A stretch of DNA of 64,000 nucleotides from Streptomyces sp. G-G2 (GTDB lineage Bacteria; Actinomycetota; Actinomycetes; Streptomycetales; Streptomycetaceae). Shown one piece after another: positions 26,877 to 34,185 of the stretch. The stretch lies in contig NZ_JASISO010000003.1 of NCBI RefSeq assembly GCF_030063135.1, positions 62,001 to 126,000 of the forward strand, in the 5' to 3' direction. The translations under genes were made by a program, and so were the position numbers. The notes under the pieces were generated by a model, which was not told where the DNA came from, did not search any database, and saw only the letters and a program-made list of their open reading frames with translations. How positions within the stretch are numbered: the first letter of the stretch is position 1; every line of letters begins with the position of its first letter.

Positions 26877-27099
26877 GCCGGTGATCGAGGATCTTCCGGA
26901 GAGCCCCCGCACCAGGCCGATCACCCGTTCTAGACGACCAAGATCAAGTGCTTGGCGCCAACGGCTGTACGGCTTGTCCCCATGGCCGGGGGCGAAACCA
27001 GCCATTGCGTTCCGTGGCGCGCTGCTGGTTCCCAACATGGCAAGCGACCGCTTAGTATGCCCGCGAGCGTGGTTCCTCGACGGCGGCTGGAGGCCCCGG
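26877..27099 (+). promoter_or_regulatory. Leader of the oxidoreductase/acyl-CoA dehydrogenase operon with operator-like palindrome
   Basis: AAGCG-AC-CGCTT (27043-27054) is a short palindrome overlapping a -10-like TAGTAT (27054-27059), about 40 bases before the start codon. This suggests a repressor-controlled promoter. A good -35 was not found. The rest of the gap shows no gene. Confidence 0.4.
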
Positions 27100-28092
27100 A
27101 TGCAGGCATGGCGAGTACATACCCCCGGAGAGCCCCGTGAGGCCATGCGCCTCGAGGAGGTTCCCGAACCGGTTCCCGGTGAGGGCGAGGTGAGGCTCAA
27201 GGTGCTCGCGGCCAACATCAATTTCCCCGACGTGCTGCTGGCCCGCGGCCAGTACCAGATCCGCCCGCCGCTGCCCTTCACCCCCGGCGTGGAGGTCTGC
27301 GGTGAGACCGAGGACGGCCGCCGCGTCATCGCCAACCCGAGCCTTCCGCACGGAGGGTTCGCCGAATACGTCACGGCGAACGCGCGCGCCCTGCTCCCCG
27401 CCCCCGACAGCCTCGACGACGCCGCGGCCGCGGCCCTGCACATCGGCTACCAGACCGGCTGGTTCGGCCTGCACCGCCGGGCCCGGCTCCAGCCCGGCGA
27501 GACCCTGCTGGTCCACGCCGCCGCGGGCGGCGTCGGCAGCGCCGCCGTCCAGCTCGGCAAGGCCGCCGGAGCCACCGTCATCGGCGTCGTCGGCGGCAAG
27601 GCGAAGGCGGCCGTCGCCGAGGAGCTGGGCTGCGACCTGGTGATCGACCGGCACACCGAGGACCTGGTCGCCCGGGTCAAGGAGTTCACCGGCGGGCGCG
27701 GCGCCGACGTGGTCTACGACCCGGTCGGCGGGGACGCCTACACCGCCTCCGCCAAGTGCGTCGCCTTCGAGGGCCGGATCCTGGTCGTCGGCTTCGCGAG
27801 CGGCACCATCCCGGCCCCCGCCCTCAACCACGCCCTGGTCAAGAACTACTCGATCGTCGGCCTCCACTGGGGCCTGTACGCGGCCAAGGAACCGGCGGCC
27901 ATCCTCGCCTGCCACGCCGAACTCACCCGCCTCGCCGCCGAGGGCGCCATCGCACCGCTGGTCAGCGAACGGGTACCGCTCGCCGGAGCGGCCGACGCCG
28001 TCCAGCGGCTGGCCGACGGGGTCACCACCGGACGCCTGGTCGTCGTACCGGGCCTGGACGCGGCGGCGGCCCAGGACGGAGGTGCCCGGTGA
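27100..28092 (+). CDS. NADPH:quinone oxidoreductase (zinc-free MDR family)
   Basis: A 330-residue medium-chain reductase of the quinone reductase type. An N-terminal GroES-like domain contains AANINFPDVLLARGQYQ, PFTPGVEVCG and GGFAEYV. A Rossmann domain follows with [17 protein letters not shown] (about 147-163). No zinc cysteines are present. It reduces quinones or enones; being first in an operon with two acyl-CoA dehydrogenases, it may act on an enoyl-CoA-like intermediate. The ATG at 27100 follows a GGAGG Shine-Dalgarno and the stop overlaps the next start (GTGA). Confidence 0.88.
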   Translation: MQAWRVHTPGEPREAMRLEEVPEPVPGEGEVRLKVLAANINFPDVLLARGQYQIRPPLPFTPGVEVCGETEDGRRVIANPSLPHGGFAEYVTANARALLPAPDSLDDAAAAALHIGYQTGWFGLHRRARLQPGETLLVHAAAGGVGSAAVQLGKAAGATVIGVVGGKAKAAVAEELGCDLVIDRHTEDLVARVKEFTGGRGADVVYDPVGGDAYTASAKCVAFEGRILVVGFASGTIPAPALNHALVKNYSIVGLHWGLYAAKEPAAILACHAELTRLAAEGAIAPLVSERVPLAGAADAVQRLADGVTTGRLVVVPGLDAAAAQDGGAR

Positions 28093-29270
28093 TCACCTCG
28101 GAGGACCTGCTGACCCGGGTGGGCGAGTTGCTCGCCGCGCACCCGCCCGCCGACACCCCCCGCGCCGACTTCCTGCGGGCCCGCTTCGACGCCGGACTCG
28201 CCTGGGTGCACTACCCCGAGGGCCTCGGCGGCCTCGGCGCGTCCCGCACCCTCCAGGCCGTCGTGGACGCCGAACTGGAGGCCCCCGGAGCTCCCGACAA
28301 CGAGCCGCGCCGGATCGGCATCGGCCTCGGCATGGCCGCGCCCACGATCCTCGCCTACGGCACCGACGAGCAGAAGCGGCGCTTCCTGCGTCCCCTGTGG
28401 GTCGGCGAGGAGGTCTGGTGCCAGCTCTTCAGCGAGCCCGGCGCCGGCTCCGACCTCGCGGCGCTCGGCACCCGCGCGGTGCGCGAGGGCGACCACTGGG
28501 TCGTCGACGGGCAGAAGGTGTGGACCTCCAGCGCGCACACCGCCCGCTGGGCCATCCTGATCGCCCGCACCGACCCCGACGTGCCCAAGCACCGGGGCAT
28601 CACCTACTTCCTGTGCGACATGAGCGACCCCGGCGTCGAGGTCCGGCCGCTGCGCCAGATCACCGGCGAGGCCGAGTTCAACGAGGTCTTCCTCACCGGG
28701 GTCACGATCCCCGACAGCCACCGGCTGGGCGAGGTCGGCCAGGGCTGGGAGGTCGCCCGCACCACCCTGATGAACGAACGCGTCTCGATCGGCGGCATGC
28801 GCATCCCCCGTGAGGGCGGCATGATCGCGCCCGTCGCCGCCGCCTGGCGCGAACGCCCCGAACTGCGCACCCACGCCCTGCACCAGCGACTGCTGGGGCT
28901 GTGGGTCGAGGCCGAGGTGGCCCGGCTCACCGCGGAGCGGCTGCGCCAGCAGCTCGCCGCCGGGGTGCCCGGCCCGGAGGGCTCGGGCATGAAGCTGACC
29001 TTCGCCCGACTCAACCAGGAGATCAGCGGCCTGGAGGTGGAACTCCTGGGCAAAGAAGGCCTGTTGTACGAGGACTGGACCATGCGCCGCCCCGAAGTCG
29101 TCGACTTCACCGGCCGCGACGCCGGCTACCGCTATTTGCGTGCCAAGGGCAACAGCATCGAGGGCGGGACCAGCGAGGTCCTCCTCAACATCGTCGCCGA
29201 ACGCGTCCTCGGCCTGCCCGCCGAGCCGCGCGACGACAAGGACCTCGCCTGGAAGGACCTGGCCCGATGA
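28089..29270 (+). CDS. Acyl-CoA dehydrogenase, large-type subunit
   Basis: A 393-residue FAD-dependent acyl-CoA dehydrogenase. WCQLFSEPGAGSDLAALGTRA is the FAD/acyl binding signature and WVVDGQKVWTSSAH follows. NSIEGGTSEVLLNIVAERVLGLP marks the C-terminus. This subgroup usually pairs with a second, shorter dehydrogenase to form a hetero-oligomer, as in steroid side-chain or branched acyl-CoA oxidation; the next gene fits that partner. It starts with GTG overlapping the upstream stop by four bases and overlaps the downstream ATG by four. Confidence 0.9.
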   Translation: MITSEDLLTRVGELLAAHPPADTPRADFLRARFDAGLAWVHYPEGLGGLGASRTLQAVVDAELEAPGAPDNEPRRIGIGLGMAAPTILAYGTDEQKRRFLRPLWVGEEVWCQLFSEPGAGSDLAALGTRAVREGDHWVVDGQKVWTSSAHTARWAILIARTDPDVPKHRGITYFLCDMSDPGVEVRPLRQITGEAEFNEVFLTGVTIPDSHRLGEVGQGWEVARTTLMNERVSIGGMRIPREGGMIAPVAAAWRERPELRTHALHQRLLGLWVEAEVARLTAERLRQQLAAGVPGPEGSGMKLTFARLNQEISGLEVELLGKEGLLYEDWTMRRPEVVDFTGRDAGYRYLRAKGNSIEGGTSEVLLNIVAERVLGLPAEPRDDKDLAWKDLAR

Positions 29271-30379
29271 CCACCTCCCCGGACCTGCTCTACTCCGAGA
29301 CCGAGGAAGAACTCCGGTCGGCGGTAAGGGCGTTGCTCGCCGACCGCTGCGTGCCCGCCGCCCTTCTGGGGCGCCTGGAGAGCGGGACCCCCTACGACCC
29401 CGCGCTCTGGGACACCCTCGCCACCGGCATCGGCGCGGCCGGGCTGCTGGTCCCCGAGAAGCTGGGCGGGCAGGGCGCGAGCCATCGCGAGGCCGCCGTC
29501 GTCCTGGAGGAACTGGGCCGGGCCGTCGCCCCCGTTCCGTACCTGACCAGCTCCGTCCTGGCGACCGCGATCCTGCTGGAGTGCGACACCCAGCAGGCCG
29601 AGGTGGTCTCGCTGCTGGCCGAACTGGCCTCCGGCGAGCGGATCTGCGTACCGGCGCTGCCGCTCACCCTGGCTCCTGGGGCGCCGCTCACCGCCGCCGT
29701 GCGCGACGCGGGGGACGGGGTGCTCGGGGGCGCCGTCACCGCCGTGGCGGACGCGGCCGCCGCCGAGGTGCTGCTCGTACTCGCCGACACCGGGCTGTAC
29801 GCGGTCCCGGCGGCCGACGCCGACATCGCGCCGCAGGTCCCGCTGGACCTGACCCGGCCGCTGGCCGCCGTGACCCTGGACGCGGTGCGCGGCACCCGGC
29901 TCGCCGACCCGACGACCGCCCGCGCCGCGATCGCGGGAGCGCTGCTCGCCGGGGCCGGACTGCTGGCGTCGGAGCAGCTCGGGCTGGCGCAGTGGTGCCT
30001 GACCGAGACGGTGGCGCACGTCCGCGCCCGGCACCAGTTCAACCGGCCCATCGGTTCGTTCCAGGCCCTCAAGCACCGCCTCGCGCAGCTGTGGCTGGAC
30101 GTGGCCTCGGCCCGCGCGGCGGCCCGGGCCGCCGCCGACGCCCTGGCCACCTCGGCCCCGGACGCGCCCCTCGCGGTGGCCGTGGCCCAGGCATACTGCT
30201 CGGGGGTCGCCGTCCGGGCCGCCGAGGAGTGCGTCCAGATGCACGGTGGCATCGGCATGACCTGGGAACACCCCGCCCACCTCTACCTCAAGCGGGCCAA
30301 GGCCGATTCCCTGGCCCTCGGCACGGCGGGCCACCACCGCTCCCTGGTTGCGGAGTTCGCCGAACTCCCCGCGCCCTGA
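29267..30379 (+). CDS. Acyl-CoA dehydrogenase, small-type partner subunit
   Basis: A 370-residue acyl-CoA dehydrogenase. The N-terminal helical domain is followed by a weakly conserved middle domain. The C-terminal domain has ARHQFNRPIGSFQALKHRLAQ and CVQMHGGIGMTWEHPAHLYLKRA, where the catalytic Glu/Asp region lies. The middle domain lacks the clear SEPGAGSD signature of the upstream protein, typical of the partner chain in alpha2beta2 dehydrogenases. It overlaps the upstream gene (ATGA) and closes the operon. Confidence 0.88.
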   Translation: MTTSPDLLYSETEEELRSAVRALLADRCVPAALLGRLESGTPYDPALWDTLATGIGAAGLLVPEKLGGQGASHREAAVVLEELGRAVAPVPYLTSSVLATAILLECDTQQAEVVSLLAELASGERICVPALPLTLAPGAPLTAAVRDAGDGVLGGAVTAVADAAAAEVLLVLADTGLYAVPAADADIAPQVPLDLTRPLAAVTLDAVRGTRLADPTTARAAIAGALLAGAGLLASEQLGLAQWCLTETVAHVRARHQFNRPIGSFQALKHRLAQLWLDVASARAAARAAADALATSAPDAPLAVAVAQAYCSGVAVRAAEECVQMHGGIGMTWEHPAHLYLKRAKADSLALGTAGHHRSLVAEFAELPAP

Positions 30380-30426
30380 GGGCTGTCCCGTCATCCGCGA
30401 GCCCGGCACGATCCGACAGAGAGGGC

Positions 30427-30852
30427 CTAGTCGTCCTCGGGGTGGGCGAGCCGGCCGAGCAGGGAGAGGGTGTCGTCCAGCGGCACCGGCTGGAAGAACC
30501 GCGCGTCGACGGCCTCCACGGCGGCGATCGCGCGCGGGGCCAGCTCCGCGCCGAGCGCGGTGACGTGCAGCCGCTTGGCGCGGGTGTCGGCCGGATCGAC
30601 CTCGCGGGCGATCAGACCCTTGCCCTCCAGGGTCCGCAGCACCTGGGAGGTCATCTTCACGTCGGTGCCCGCCTGGCGGGCGAGCGCCAGCTGGTTGGGC
30701 CGCTCGTCCTGCCCGTTCATCCACCAGGTGCACGCCAGCAGCACGAACTGGACGTGTGTCAGGTCCAGCGGGGCCAGCGCCGCGGCGATGCCGCGCTGCC
30801 AGCGCAGCGTGGCGTGCCAGAGCAGGAACCCGGGGCTCTCGCCGGGCCGCAC
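30427..30852 (-). CDS. MarR-family transcriptional regulator
   Basis: A 141-residue MarR protein. The winged helix contains NQLALARQAGTDVKMTSQVL and LEGKGLIAREVDPADTRAKR, the conserved DxR wing. The start is a GTG at 30852, four bases after the SRPBCC gene stop, so the two are one operon. It may bind the GACTATCTG repeats upstream of that operon. The ligand is unknown. Confidence 0.85.
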   Translation of the reverse strand: MRPGESPGFLLWHATLRWQRGIAAALAPLDLTHVQFVLLACTWWMNGQDERPNQLALARQAGTDVKMTSQVLRTLEGKGLIAREVDPADTRAKRLHVTALGAELAPRAIAAVEAVDARFFQPVPLDDTLSLLGRLAHPEDD

Positions 30853-30856
30853 CGGC

Positions 30857-31276
30857 TCAGCCCCGGGCGGCGAGGGCCGTGAGCGCCGCCATCGTCTCGG
30901 GCCAGTCCGCCGTGATGCCGGGGCCGATCTGCGGGCCGACCTCGTCGGCGCCCGTACCGGTGATCTCCATCCAGTAGCCGACGCGGGTCCGGCCCTGGGG
31001 GAGCGGGGTGAGGGTGTGCGCCGTACGCAGCACGAGGCCGCCCACGCGGGCCTCGTCGGTGAAGGACTCGCCCGCCACCAGGTCGGTGACGCGCAGCTCG
31101 ACCGGGCAGTCCCCGGGCGGGGTCATGGTGATCCCGGCGCCGACCGCGAAGGGGCCCTGCAAGTCGATCCGCTCGATCTCCCCGTTCCAGGCGCCCCAGT
31201 TCGGTACGTCGGCCCAGAGGGCCCAGATCGCCGCGGCGGGGGCGTCGGTCTCCACGGTGTGCTCGTACTCCCACAT
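30857..31276 (-). CDS. SRPBCC-family (START-like) ligand-binding protein
   Basis: A 139-residue protein starting MWEYEHTVETDAPAAAIWAL, the polyketide cyclase/START-like entry pattern, with W-DVPNWGAWN and the long C-terminal helix WPETMAALTALA. Such proteins bind hydrophobic ligands in a helix-grip cavity. The ATG at 31276 is preceded by GAGGAGACC. The coupled MarR gene suggests a ligand-responsive pair. Confidence 0.8.
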   Translation of the reverse strand: MWEYEHTVETDAPAAAIWALWADVPNWGAWNGEIERIDLQGPFAVGAGITMTPPGDCPVELRVTDLVAGESFTDEARVGGLVLRTAHTLTPLPQGRTRVGYWMEITGTGADEVGPQIGPGITADWPETMAALTALAARG

Positions 31277-31321
31277 GGTGGTCTCCTCGGGGTTCGTCGG
31301 ACCCTGACTGATTAACTGTGC

Positions 31322-31348
31322 AGAGACTATCTGCGCGCAGACTATCTG
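31322..31348. promoter_or_regulatory. Tandem GACTATCTG repeats, candidate MarR operator
   Basis: GACTATCTG occurs at 31325-31333 and 31340-31348, a 15-base period. The second copy, CAGACTATCTG, is an imperfect palindrome. The pair lies 46-72 bases upstream of the SRPBCC-MarR operon start and reads into it, suggesting autoregulation. Confidence 0.5.
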
Positions 31349-31441
31349 TCGAGGGGGCCGTGAGGAATCGGCGGCCAAGCCCGCGGCAGCCGTGGCCGAA
31401 CGGCCGATACGGCGCCCCGGCCCGCTCCGGCATCCTCGACG

Positions 31442-31735
31442 GATCCCTTCGGCGGACTCTTCCTCGCCTTCGCCGCCGGCATCTCCGGCGGCACCCCGCG
31501 CGACCTGATCCTGGACCGGCACCCGCTGTCCTGGACCCGCGACTGGGTGCTGCTGCGCGAGGAGGTCTACGCGACGGCCTCGCTCGCCGGGGCCCTCTGC
31601 TACCTCGCCCCGCACCGGACCGGCGCCTCGCCCACCGTCTCCCTGGCGGTCTCGGCGGGGCTGGTCTTCGCCCTGTGGATGGCCTCGGTCCCCACGGACC
31701 TGCGCCTGCCCCGGCTCCGGCGCGCCGACCGCTGA
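31442..31735 (+). pseudogene. Fragment of a TRIC/UPF0126 (YicG-like) membrane channel protein
   Basis: An open stretch encodes DPFGGLFLAFAAGISGGTPR followed by DLILDRHPLSWTRDW, then EEVYATASLAGALCYLA and a last hydrophobic helix VSLAVSAGLVFALWMA. This matches the glycine-rich repeat and later helices of trimeric intracellular cation channel family proteins, normally ~200 residues. The first helices are missing and no start codon with a Shine-Dalgarno precedes the homology, so it is a 5'-deleted remnant. Confidence 0.5.
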
Positions 31736-31873
31736 CCCGCGACCCGGGCCCCCGACCGCCGCCCGCGCCCCCCGTCGCGGGCGGCGGTCCGCGTCCGTTC
31801 GCCCGCCCGGAGGTGACCTCGCCCGCCGCGCCGCGTTAGACCCCGTAGCGCGTCACCGAACGAGGGAGAACGC

Positions 31874-32248
31874 ATGCACGACGCCATCGGCCCGATCGCC
31901 CCACCGACCCGCCGCACCGCCCTGCGGGCGGCCTTCGCGGCCGCCGTGGCCGCCGTCACCGCGGCCGCCCTGGCGCCCGTGGTGCGCGCCCGGCGTCCCC
32001 GGCAGACGCTGACCCCGGCCCCGCTCACGGAGGAGTCGTACCGCGGCCGCCACATCGCCGTGGGACCGGCCGGGGTGCGCATCGACGGACGGCCGCTGCA
32101 CGTGATGCGGCGCGCCGACGGCAGTTACCTCAGCGGGGTCAATCACTTCCAGTCCTTCGAGACCCCCATCGAACTGGCCCGCGCGGCCGTCGACGAACTG
32201 GGGACCGCCCAGCTCGCCCTGGCGGCCGCGGCCCCGCACCACGGCTGA
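31874..32248 (+). CDS. melC1: Tyrosinase cofactor MelC1, copy 1
   Basis: A 124-residue copper-delivery and export helper for tyrosinase. A Tat-type signal (RRTALRAAF followed by an Ala-rich helix) carries the MelC1-MelC2 complex out of the cell. The mature part has ESYRGRHIAVG, VRIDGRPLHVMRRADGSYLS and VNHFQSFETP, conserved in MelC1 proteins. The C-terminus ends APHHG. The ATG at 31874 follows a GAGGGAG Shine-Dalgarno. The tyrosinase gene follows 57 bases downstream. Confidence 0.9.
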   Translation: MHDAIGPIAPPTRRTALRAAFAAAVAAVTAAALAPVVRARRPRQTLTPAPLTEESYRGRHIAVGPAGVRIDGRPLHVMRRADGSYLSGVNHFQSFETPIELARAAVDELGTAQLALAAAAPHHG

Positions 32249-32305
32249 CGCCCGCGGCGGCGGGACCGGACGGACGCACCCGACGGGAAAGGGGAGGAAA
32301 CCCGC

Positions 32306-33172
32306 GTGTACACCCGGCAGAACCAGAAGGACCTCACCAGCACGCAGAAGAAGCGGTTCACGGCCGCCGTGCTGGAGCTCAAGCGCAACGGCACCTATGA
32401 CGAGTTCGTGCGCACCCACGAGAAGTACTTCGTACCGGACCGGGACCGCAAACTGCGGGTCGGTCACATGTCACCGTCGTTCTTTCCCTGGCACCGGCGC
32501 TATCTGCTGGAGTTCGAGAACCGGCTGCGCGCCCTGGACCCCGGGGTGTCCATCCCGTACTGGGACTGGACCACCGACAGCAGCCCCGTCTCCTCCCTGT
32601 GGGCGGAGGACTTCCTCGGCGGCACCGGCCGGCCCGGCGACCGGCAGGTGATGACCGGCCCCTTCGCCTACGAGCGCGGCAACTGGACCGTCACCGTGGG
32701 CATCACCGAGTCCCGCTTCCTCACCCGCAACCTCGGCCGCCCGAAGGACCCCATCAGCCTGCCGACGCCCGCCGAACTGAAGACGGCCCTGGACGACCCG
32801 GTGTACGACACCGACCCCTGGGACTCCACGGCCCGGGCGGGCGGCTTCCGCAACAAGCTGGAGGGCTGGGCCGCGCCCAAGAGCGAGCGCTGGCGCAACC
32901 ACAACAAGGTCCACCAGTGGGTCGGCGGCCACATGACGGGCGGCACCGCCCCCAACGACCCGGTGTTCTGGCTGCACCACGCCTTCGTCGACCTGGTCTG
33001 GGACCGCTGGCGGCAACGCCATCCGGATTCCGGCTACCTGCCGGCGACCCCGCCCCCGGAGTACGACCTCCAGCACGGCCGGGTGATCGCGCTGGACGAG
33101 CCGATGCCGCCCTGGGGCATCGCGCCGCGCGAGATGCTGGACCACCGCGGCCTCTACCGCTACGAGACCTGA
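32306..33172 (+). CDS. melC2: Tyrosinase MelC2, copy 1
   Basis: A 288-residue type-3 copper enzyme that oxidises tyrosine to dopaquinone for melanin. The CuA ligands fall at the classical Streptomyces positions His38, His54 and His63 (FPWHRRYL). The CuB ligands lie in HNKVHQWVGGHM and WLHHAFVDLVW. YWDWTTD is conserved. There is no signal peptide, as expected since MelC1 exports it. The GTG at 32306 places His38 correctly and follows GGGGAGGAAA. A perfect terminator follows. Confidence 0.93.
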   Translation: MYTRQNQKDLTSTQKKRFTAAVLELKRNGTYDEFVRTHEKYFVPDRDRKLRVGHMSPSFFPWHRRYLLEFENRLRALDPGVSIPYWDWTTDSSPVSSLWAEDFLGGTGRPGDRQVMTGPFAYERGNWTVTVGITESRFLTRNLGRPKDPISLPTPAELKTALDDPVYDTDPWDSTARAGGFRNKLEGWAAPKSERWRNHNKVHQWVGGHMTGGTAPNDPVFWLHHAFVDLVWDRWRQRHPDSGYLPATPPPEYDLQHGRVIALDEPMPPWGIAPREMLDHRGLYRYET

Positions 33173-33215
33173 CGGGCGAACGGGTCCGGGACCCGGCCGG
33201 CGGCGCCGGACGCAC

Positions 33216-33249
33216 GGGAAGGCCCCCGCCGGCCGGCGGGGGCCTTCCC
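33216..33249. terminator. Perfect 17-bp palindromic terminator
   Basis: GGGAAGGCCCCCGCCGG pairs with CCGGCGGGGGCCTTCCC without mismatch or spacer. It lies between the convergent tyrosinase and chaplin genes and can stop transcription from both sides. Confidence 0.85.
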
Positions 33250-33301
33250 TCGATCCCTCGGTACGGTCACACCGTCATGAGGTGGTGCTGGGGGGCAGCG
33301 A

Positions 33302-33583
33302 TCAGCCGCCGTAGCCACCCTCGGTGTGGTGGTCGCCGCCCGACGCGTTGACGCAGGTGTTGCCGAACGCCGGGTTGAGCAGACCGATCACGTTGACGGT
33401 GTTGCCGCAGACGTTCACCGGGACGTGGACCGGAACCTGGAGCAGGTTGCCCGAGAGGACGCCGGGGGAGCCGACCGCCGCACCGTGCGCTCCGGCATCG
33501 GCCGCGGCCATACCGGCGCCGGCGGCCAGGATGCTACCGGCGGCGGCAGCGGTGACGACGAGTGCCTTCGCGATACGCGACAT
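33302..33583 (-). CDS. Short chaplin (surface-active spore/aerial hyphae protein)
   Basis: A 93-residue precursor: signal peptide to about residue 28 (MAAADA), then a single chaplin domain with VHVPVNVCGNTVNVIGLLNP followed by AFGNTCVN. The two cysteines are diagnostic. Short chaplins assemble into amyloid fibrils that lower surface tension and coat aerial hyphae. The tail GGDHHTEGGYGG is an unusual His/Gly-rich extension, since typical short chaplins stop soon after the second Cys. The ATG at 33583 follows GAGGAG. Confidence 0.9.
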   Translation of the reverse strand: MSRIAKALVVTAAAAGSILAAGAGMAAADAGAHGAAVGSPGVLSGNLLQVPVHVPVNVCGNTVNVIGLLNPAFGNTCVNASGGDHHTEGGYGG

Positions 33584-33704
33584 ACAAGATCTCCTCGTGA
33601 GATTGAGTAAAGGGGCGCCGCAGGATCTGCGGCAGTTGACATGGCATACAACGCACCGACCGCCCGGGGGTCACGGTCGGTGCGCCCTCCTGGTGCCGTC
33701 CGGC

Positions 33705-34034
33705 CTACCCGGACAGCCGTACGGAGGCGAAATAAGGGGATACGGGGGCGCTCGTACGGGGGAGGACGTAGGCCACGGGGTTTCCCTTGCAGCCCGGATC
33801 CCGGTAGAGCGCCGCCTTCAGGCCCGTGTGGTTCACCACGCCTCGGGAACTGCCGCCCTCCGCCGCGTGGCACCCCTTGACCGCCGGGACCGAGTGGACC
33901 CGGTCGTCCTGGCCGATGTACTGGAAGTCCGGACCGGCGGCCAGGGCCGGCGCCGCGGCGCCCGCCGCCGCGGCGGCGCAGGCCAGCAGCAGGGCCGGAC
34001 CGACGGCTGTCCGGATGGTGTGGTGGATACGCAT
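33705..34034 (-). CDS. Small secreted protein, function unknown
   Basis: A 109-residue protein with a signal peptide (MRIHHTIRTAVGPALLLACA to about residue 32, ending ALAAG). The mature ~75 residues include two Cys (KGCHAA and DPGCKGN) that could form one disulfide. No known family was recognised. The ATG at 34034 has a GGGCGAGG purine run upstream. It lies 121 bases upstream of the chaplin gene in the same direction. Confidence 0.7.
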   Translation of the reverse strand: MRIHHTIRTAVGPALLLACAAAAAGAAAPALAAGPDFQYIGQDDRVHSVPAVKGCHAAEGGSSRGVVNHTGLKAALYRDPGCKGNPVAYVLPRTSAPVSPYFASVRLSG

Positions 34035-34185
34035 GGAGGCCTCGCCCCTTGGGGAACGTCGGAAAACGGTCGGTGCGGGTGCACCCGTCCCGGGTCCAAC
34101 CCGTCCGGCCCCGTCCCGGGTCACGCCTTGTCACCCGTAGGTGGCTGTGCGACGGTGCGCCCAGGAGCGGATTCAGGAGGAAGCG

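Noticed and set aside
30380..30426. Possible terminator between the acyl-CoA dehydrogenase and MarR genes
   Set aside because: Only short, weak pairings were found in the 47-base gap; no stem longer than a few bases could be supported.
34141..34185. Upstream start (GTG at 34141) for the carboxylesterase
   Set aside because: The perfect AGGAGG at 34175-34180 directs initiation at the ATG at 34186; the extra 15 residues are not family-like.
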